26,439 bases of DNA, taken from Dehalococcoidia bacterium (GTDB lineage: Bacteria; Chloroflexota; Dehalococcoidia; Dehalococcoidales; CSSed11-197). The notes under the pieces are model-generated. The model was not told the origin of the DNA. It worked only from the letters and a program-made list of their open reading frames with translations, and did no database searches. Location: NCBI GenBank assembly GCA_003552785.1, contig PUOQ01000003.1, positions 1-26,439 of the forward strand, written 5' to 3'. A program made the position numbers and the translations under genes. Positions 22,532 to 26,439 of this stretch are shown here, one piece after another (within the stretch, counting starts at the first letter, position 1; each line of letters begins with the position of its first letter).

Positions 22532-24571
22532 ATGAGCAGGGAAGAAATCATTTCAGAAATAGAACGGTTAAGGTCTGAAATAAACCGCCATAATTATTTG
22601 TATTATGTACTCGACAGCCCTGAAATAAGTGACGGGGAATATGACAGCCTCATGCAGCGCCTGCTTAAGCTGGAAGCCGAGCATCCCGAACTGGTTACCC
22701 CTGATTCCCCCACACAGCGAGTTGGAGCGGCACCTCTAGAATCCTTCAGCACGGTTAAGCACCCTGTGCCCATGTTATCCCTGTCGAATGCGTTTGATGA
22801 ATCGGATGTTGAAGGCTGGTATAACCGCATTGTTAAACTTGCAGCCAGTAATGAATTCGACTTTGTTTGCGAGCTCAAGATGGATGGCATTGCAGTTGCA
22901 TTAACTTACGAAAATGGCAAACTCGTTACCGGAGCAACCCGCGGTGACGGTTTATATGGTGAAAATATAACCCACAACCTGCGAACCATCCGCAGCATAC
23001 CATTGACTCTACCCCCGGGTGCTCCTTCATATTTTGAAGTCAGAGGTGAAGTCTACATCGCCAAAAAAGGTTTCGAGGCCCTTAACAATTATCGCTCCAG
23101 CAAGGGATTGCCCCTGTTTGCCAACCCTCGAAACGCCGCTGCCGGGTCTTTACGCCAGCTCGACCCCCGTCTGGCTGCCGCAAGGCCGCTTGATATTTAT
23201 ATTTACATGCTGGGTTACACACTGGATGATGCCCTTCCAACCAGTCACTGGGAACGCCTGCAATATCTAAAAGATCTGGGATTTAAGATTAACCCCAACA
23301 ACCGCCGGGTCTCAAGTATCGACGAAGTCAAAGATTACCATTCTTACTGGGTCAAAGAACGGCAAAATCTGCCCTATGAAGTGGATGGAGCTGTAGTTAA
23401 AATCAACCAAATAAAGGTACAGCAAAAGCTGGGCAGCATCGGACGCGAACCACGCTGGGCGGTTGCCTGGAAGTTCCCGGCTATCCAGGCCACTACCAGG
23501 CTAAAGGAGATTAAAGTAAGCGTTGGCCGCACCGGCACTTTGAACCCTTATGCTTTGCTAGAGCAGGTAAAAATTGGCGGCGTTACCGTTAAACAGGCTA
23601 CCCTGCATAATGAAGAGGATATCAACAGAAAAGATATTCGAGAAGGCGATACGGTTATTGTACAGCGGGCCGGGGACGTAATACCTCAGGTTGTCGGCCC
23701 GGTTCTTAGTAAAAGACCGGCTGATGCAAAGGTTTTTTCACTGGAGCAGAAATTGTTCAATGCTCAAAAACAGGCACCGGTGTGCCCTGAGTGTGGCTCG
23801 TATATCGTTAAACCCAAAGGCGAGGTTATGTATTACTGCCCGGATGCCACCTGCCCGGCTCAAGCCCGGCAGCGCATCGAACACTTCGCATCTCGGGACG
23901 CTATGGATATTCAGGGCATTGGAGAGCAGTTAAGCGTTTCCCTGTTTGGTAAAGGGCTGGTAAAAGACTTTGCAGATCTGTACTATCTAACTGAAGCAGA
24001 TCTTTTTAAGCTGGAAAACACCAAGGACAAAAAGGCAAAAAACATACTCGACTCTATTGAGGCCAGCAAGCAAAAACCCCTTGAACGCCTGATCTTTGCC
24101 CTGGGCATAAAGCATGTTGGCATCGAGACTGCCACCCTTCTGGCGGGGCACTTTAAAACCCTGGACAGATTGATGTCGGCAACTTCTGAAGAACTCACCG
24201 CTATCAATGAGATCGGCCCGAAGATTGCCGACAGCATTCTGGCTTTTTATAAGAACGAATCCAACCGTCACATAATACAAAAGTTATATCATGCAGGTGT
24301 AGTACCCTCCCAACCGGTTGAGAAAGGCCAGGAAACCAAACCCCTTTCAGGGCTTGAATTTGTTATAACCGGCAAGCTTAATAACTTCTCCCGGGATGAA
24401 GCTGAAAAACGCATAAAAGAAATGGGCGGCTCTACCAAAAGCGACATTACCCGAAAAACTAGCTACCTTGTCACCGGTGCTGAGCCCGGATCAAAACTGG
24501 AAAAGGCCAGACGGCTCGGAATCAGGCAAATTGATGAACAGGGGCTGCTTGAATTACTAGGCAGGCATTAA
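22532..24571 (+). CDS. ligA: NAD-dependent DNA ligase
   Basis: LigA seals nicks during replication and repair using NAD. The 679-aa product has the full domain set. The Ia domain has INRHNYLYYVLDSPEISDGEYD. The adenylation motif is CELKMDGIAVALTYENG, with the lysine nucleophile at 116, followed by TRGDGLYGENIT, PSYFEVRGEVY and FANPRNAAAGSLRQLD. An OB fold contains SVGRTGTLNPYALLEQV. The zinc finger is CPECGSYIV...YYCPDATCPAQ. Helix-hairpin-helix repeats (IQGIGEQL, INEIGPKIA) and a C-terminal BRCT domain (LSGLEFVITGKLNNFSRDEA) complete it. There is no ribosome-binding site before ATG 22532. Confidence 0.98.
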   Translation: MSREEIISEIERLRSEINRHNYLYYVLDSPEISDGEYDSLMQRLLKLEAEHPELVTPDSPTQRVGAAPLESFSTVKHPVPMLSLSNAFDESDVEGWYNRIVKLAASNEFDFVCELKMDGIAVALTYENGKLVTGATRGDGLYGENITHNLRTIRSIPLTLPPGAPSYFEVRGEVYIAKKGFEALNNYRSSKGLPLFANPRNAAAGSLRQLDPRLAAARPLDIYIYMLGYTLDDALPTSHWERLQYLKDLGFKINPNNRRVSSIDEVKDYHSYWVKERQNLPYEVDGAVVKINQIKVQQKLGSIGREPRWAVAWKFPAIQATTRLKEIKVSVGRTGTLNPYALLEQVKIGGVTVKQATLHNEEDINRKDIREGDTVIVQRAGDVIPQVVGPVLSKRPADAKVFSLEQKLFNAQKQAPVCPECGSYIVKPKGEVMYYCPDATCPAQARQRIEHFASRDAMDIQGIGEQLSVSLFGKGLVKDFADLYYLTEADLFKLENTKDKKAKNILDSIEASKQKPLERLIFALGIKHVGIETATLLAGHFKTLDRLMSATSEELTAINEIGPKIADSILAFYKNESNRHIIQKLYHAGVVPSQPVEKGQETKPLSGLEFVITGKLNNFSRDEAEKRIKEMGGSTKSDITRKTSYLVTGAEPGSKLEKARRLGIRQIDEQGLLELLGRH

Positions 24572-24636
24572 AACAACCAAGTCCCTGATGAAACAATCCA
24601 AACACTTCTATCGCATGGCTAGTTTGAACCGATTTT

Positions 24637-24645
24637 TGTTAGAAT
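24637..24645 (+). promoter_or_regulatory. Extended -10 promoter of the DUF1015 gene
   Basis: TGTTAGAAT (24637-24645) resembles the extended -10s of rpsF, ruvB and rpoB. Transcription would start near 24652. A 14-bp palindrome, TGAAGATTTCTTCA (24654-24667), lies just after that point and could be an operator or a weak hairpin. The ribosome-binding site AAAGGA is about a dozen bases before the ATG. Confidence 0.45.
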
Positions 24646-24717
24646 AAGGTCTTTGAAGATTTCTTCAGGATAATACATTGCGCTTGAGCATAATTTACAG
24701 AAAGGACTTTAACCAAA

Positions 24718-26028
24718 ATGGCACAGGTAAAACCGTTTAAAGGCATTCGATACAACCCCTCGAAAGTTGAGGACTACTCGAAGGTAATCTGCCCGCCTTA
24801 CGACGTTATATCACCATCGGAACAGGAAGCCTACTATGCAAAAAGTGAGTATAACTTCATTCGTATAGAATATACCAAAAATGAAACAGGAGAGGAAAAA
24901 ACCGACAGCAAGTATGCCCAGGCCTTAAAAACGCTTGAAAATTGGCTTGATGAAGGCATTCTAATGCAGGACAGCGAGCCTGCAATTTATATCCATGACC
25001 ACTGCTTCTATCTAGAAGGTAAAGAGTTCCGCCGCAGAACAATTATTGGAGCGGTAAAAATCGAAGACTGGAGCGAAAGGGTCATCCGCCCCCATGAAGG
25101 AACCCTGCCTAAAGCAAGGAGTGACCGGGAGATGTTGCTTCAAACCATCAAAGCCAATACCAGCCCGGTTTTTGCCATGTATGAAGACCAGAATGGCTCC
25201 ATCAAGTCATTACTAAACAGCCTGACCGGCTCCAAACCTTCTTTGGCTACCCGGGGGTACGAAAACGACTGGCATTATTTATGGATAATAACCGAACCTG
25301 GACTGGTTGATGCCCTTTCTGCAATGTTTGATCAAAAGCCTTTATACATCGCTGATGGCCACCACCGATATGAAAGCGCTTTAAAACACCGCCACCAGCA
25401 GGAATCCCTCGCGGGTGAGACTACCGGTGACGAGCCCTTTAACTTCTTGATGATGGAAATGGTGGATTTTGAAGATCCAGGGCTTATCAACCTCCCTCCT
25501 CACCGCCTGGTCAGGGGGGCCAGCGAAAAAAATATAGAAAACCTGATGCCAAATATTGAAAAAATCTTTGATACAACCAGAATCCAGCTTGACAGGCCTG
25601 ATGCCTGGCGTGAAATCGAGAGCCTGATGCATAAATCAGAGGATACATGCCTTGCTGTTTTAGGGCCGAAGAAGGATCGGGTATGCATCGCCAGTGTTAA
25701 AGACCAGTCAACAATTAACCAGATGATGTCTTCTTCCTGGTCGGATGCTTACAAACAGCTTGATGTAAGCATAGTCGATCATGTAATCCTCCAGGGCCTG
25801 CTCGGGTTTACCGATATTACCGACCTTTCCCATATTGCTTTCAACCATAACCGGGAAGAAGTTGAGCGATTGGTAAAAAATGATGAATACCAGCTGGCAA
25901 TTATTTTACGGCCGCTTAAACCGGATGTGATAAAAAGTATTGCCGATGCCGGGGAAAGAATGCCCAGAAAATCTACATACTTCCACCCCAAACTGCCCTC
26001 CGGCCTGGTATTAAAACGTCTGGTTTAA
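24718..26028 (+). CDS. DUF1015-family protein, possible serine kinase-like enzyme
   Basis: This is a 436-aa cytoplasmic protein with the hallmarks of the DUF1015 family: KGIRYNPSKVEDYSKVICPPYDVIS at the start, RPHEGTLPKARSDREMLL, YIADGHHRYESALKHR (DGHHR at 213-217), FNFLMMEMVDFEDPGL and LPPHRLV. DGHHR is like the core motif of ParB-type nucleotide-binding folds, which include the archaeal and staphylococcal free-serine kinases. DUF1015 genes often lie near serA, and here the aminotransferase-serA pair is 2.3 kb upstream. I recall a report of pyrophosphate-dependent serine kinase activity for a member of this family but cannot confirm it. The family call is firm and the activity is an inference. 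It is followed by pth 33 nt downstream. Confidence 0.85.
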   Translation: MAQVKPFKGIRYNPSKVEDYSKVICPPYDVISPSEQEAYYAKSEYNFIRIEYTKNETGEEKTDSKYAQALKTLENWLDEGILMQDSEPAIYIHDHCFYLEGKEFRRRTIIGAVKIEDWSERVIRPHEGTLPKARSDREMLLQTIKANTSPVFAMYEDQNGSIKSLLNSLTGSKPSLATRGYENDWHYLWIITEPGLVDALSAMFDQKPLYIADGHHRYESALKHRHQQESLAGETTGDEPFNFLMMEMVDFEDPGLINLPPHRLVRGASEKNIENLMPNIEKIFDTTRIQLDRPDAWREIESLMHKSEDTCLAVLGPKKDRVCIASVKDQSTINQMMSSSWSDAYKQLDVSIVDHVILQGLLGFTDITDLSHIAFNHNREEVERLVKNDEYQLAIILRPLKPDVIKSIADAGERMPRKSTYFHPKLPSGLVLKRLV

Positions 26029-26061
26029 TATTTAAAGCATTGACGGAAACTGGAGAAGGTC

Positions 26062-26439
26062 TTGTTTTTAAAAAAATTTTTAAAACCGCTATCCAAACCG
26101 GGTCATAGTGATAATACGATACAATTAATCATCATTGGGCTTGGCAACCCTGGCCGGGATTACCACAAAACGCGTCACAATATCGGCTTTATGGCGCTTG
26201 ATTATTTTGCCAAAAAGCACCGTATAAAACTCGCTAAACGTGAGCGTTTCAGCCTTATTGGCTGGGGTGAAATAAACCTGTCCACAGTCATGCTTGTCAG
26301 GCCGCGAACTTATATGAACCTGAGCGGTAAAGCTGTACATCAAATAATTTCCAAATACAAAACCAGCCCTGAAAAGATTGTGGTTATCCATGATGATCTT
26401 GATTTAAAACCGGGTCAAAAGGCCTGCTGGTCGGTTATA
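26062..26439 (+). CDS. pth: Peptidyl-tRNA hydrolase, 3' end outside window
   Basis: Pth frees stalled tRNAs by cutting the ester bond of peptidyl-tRNA. Hand translation gives LIIIGLGNPGRDYHKTRHN with the catalytic His, then VRPRTYMNLSGKAV and VVIHDDLDLKPG with the catalytic Asp. These are the three diagnostic segments. The only usable start is TTG at 26062, with GGAG at 26052-26055 six bases upstream. It adds about 21 residues, starting MFLKKFLKPLSKPG, before the usual N-terminus. The last eight visible codons (KACWSVI region) do not match the expected K-x-R-x-R-x-GGSAGGHNG segment, so a frame problem or divergence at the window edge cannot be excluded. 126 codons are visible of about 190. 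Confidence 0.88.
   Translation, partial: MFLKKFLKPLSKPGHSDNTIQLIIIGLGNPGRDYHKTRHNIGFMALDYFAKKHRIKLAKRERFSLIGWGEINLSTVMLVRPRTYMNLSGKAVHQIISKYKTSPEKIVVIHDDLDLKPGQKACWSVI

Noticed and set aside
9212..24629. TTTGAA(A/C)C placed 10 nt before the -10 of both ruvB and the DUF1015 gene as a shared regulatory box
   Set aside because: There are only two short copies in AT-rich DNA, and the other promoters lack it. This is likely chance.
26065..26085. A/T homopolymer runs at the pth start as a programmed slippage site
   Set aside because: The downstream frame is intact and matches Pth without any shift, so slippage is not needed to explain it.
1..26439. CRISPR arrays, insertion sequences, tRNA or rRNA genes, phage genes
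   Set aside because: I looked for spaced direct repeats, terminal inverted repeats with transposase motifs, and cloverleaf sequences, and saw none.

Overview
The window looks like chromosomal housekeeping DNA from a bacterium of the Chloroflexota, most likely a Dehalococcoidia-type lineage. This is inferred from gene content, not from any search. The main clues are a single-protein bacterial Elp3 (an enzyme best known in bacteria from Dehalococcoides), compact operons such as ruvB-queH-rimI and ribF-tyrS, and serine genes made of a class V aminotransferase plus serA near ligA, a DUF1015 gene and pth. No transposase, phage gene, CRISPR array, tRNA or rRNA is visible. Coding is dense on both strands. 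Alternative starts are common: GTG for rpsF and rpsR, TTG for rpmH, rpoC and pth.

Layout. 1-1867 (minus) is a ribosomal and RNA-processing operon, rpsF-ssb-rpsR-rpmH-rnpA. The 46-aa L34 gene is too short to stand out as an open frame, rnpA runs off the left edge, and a near-perfect 37-nt inverted repeat lies between rpmH and rnpA. 2024-3951 (plus) is a thiol-redox operon: thioredoxin, CcdA, a TlpA/ResA-like lipoprotein and a small four-cysteine protein. 3979-6091 is a divergent pair: elp3 (minus) and a methyltransferase (plus) that carries motifs of the Trm9/ALKBH8 tRNA wobble-uridine methyltransferases. 6253-7026 (plus) holds a half-size permease and a small zinc-ribbon protein. 7038-9180 (minus) is ruvB-queH-rimI with one-base overlaps. 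9479-17261 (minus) is rpoB-rpoC, ending at a 17-bp perfect-stem terminator. 17549-19671 (plus) is ribF-tyrS. 19733-22402 (plus) is a class V aminotransferase plus serA, closed by a terminator. 22532-26439 (plus) holds ligA, a DUF1015 gene and the start of pth.

How it fits together. The most interesting part is the Elp3/Trm9-like pair. Elp3 would build the carboxymethyl group on uridine 34 of tRNA, and the neighbour could methylate it to the mcm5U form known from eukaryotes. That would be a compact two-gene bacterial version of a eukaryotic pathway. QueH (queuosine at G34) lies close by, so two wobble-base modification routes are clustered. TrxA, CcdA and the lipoprotein form a complete chain for moving electrons from cytoplasmic thioredoxin to an extracytoplasmic thiol protein. 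RimI, in the ruvB operon, is the expected acetylase of ribosomal protein S18, which is also encoded here and has an unusual long charged tail. The aminotransferase and SerA supply serine, and the nearby DUF1015 protein may also act on serine.
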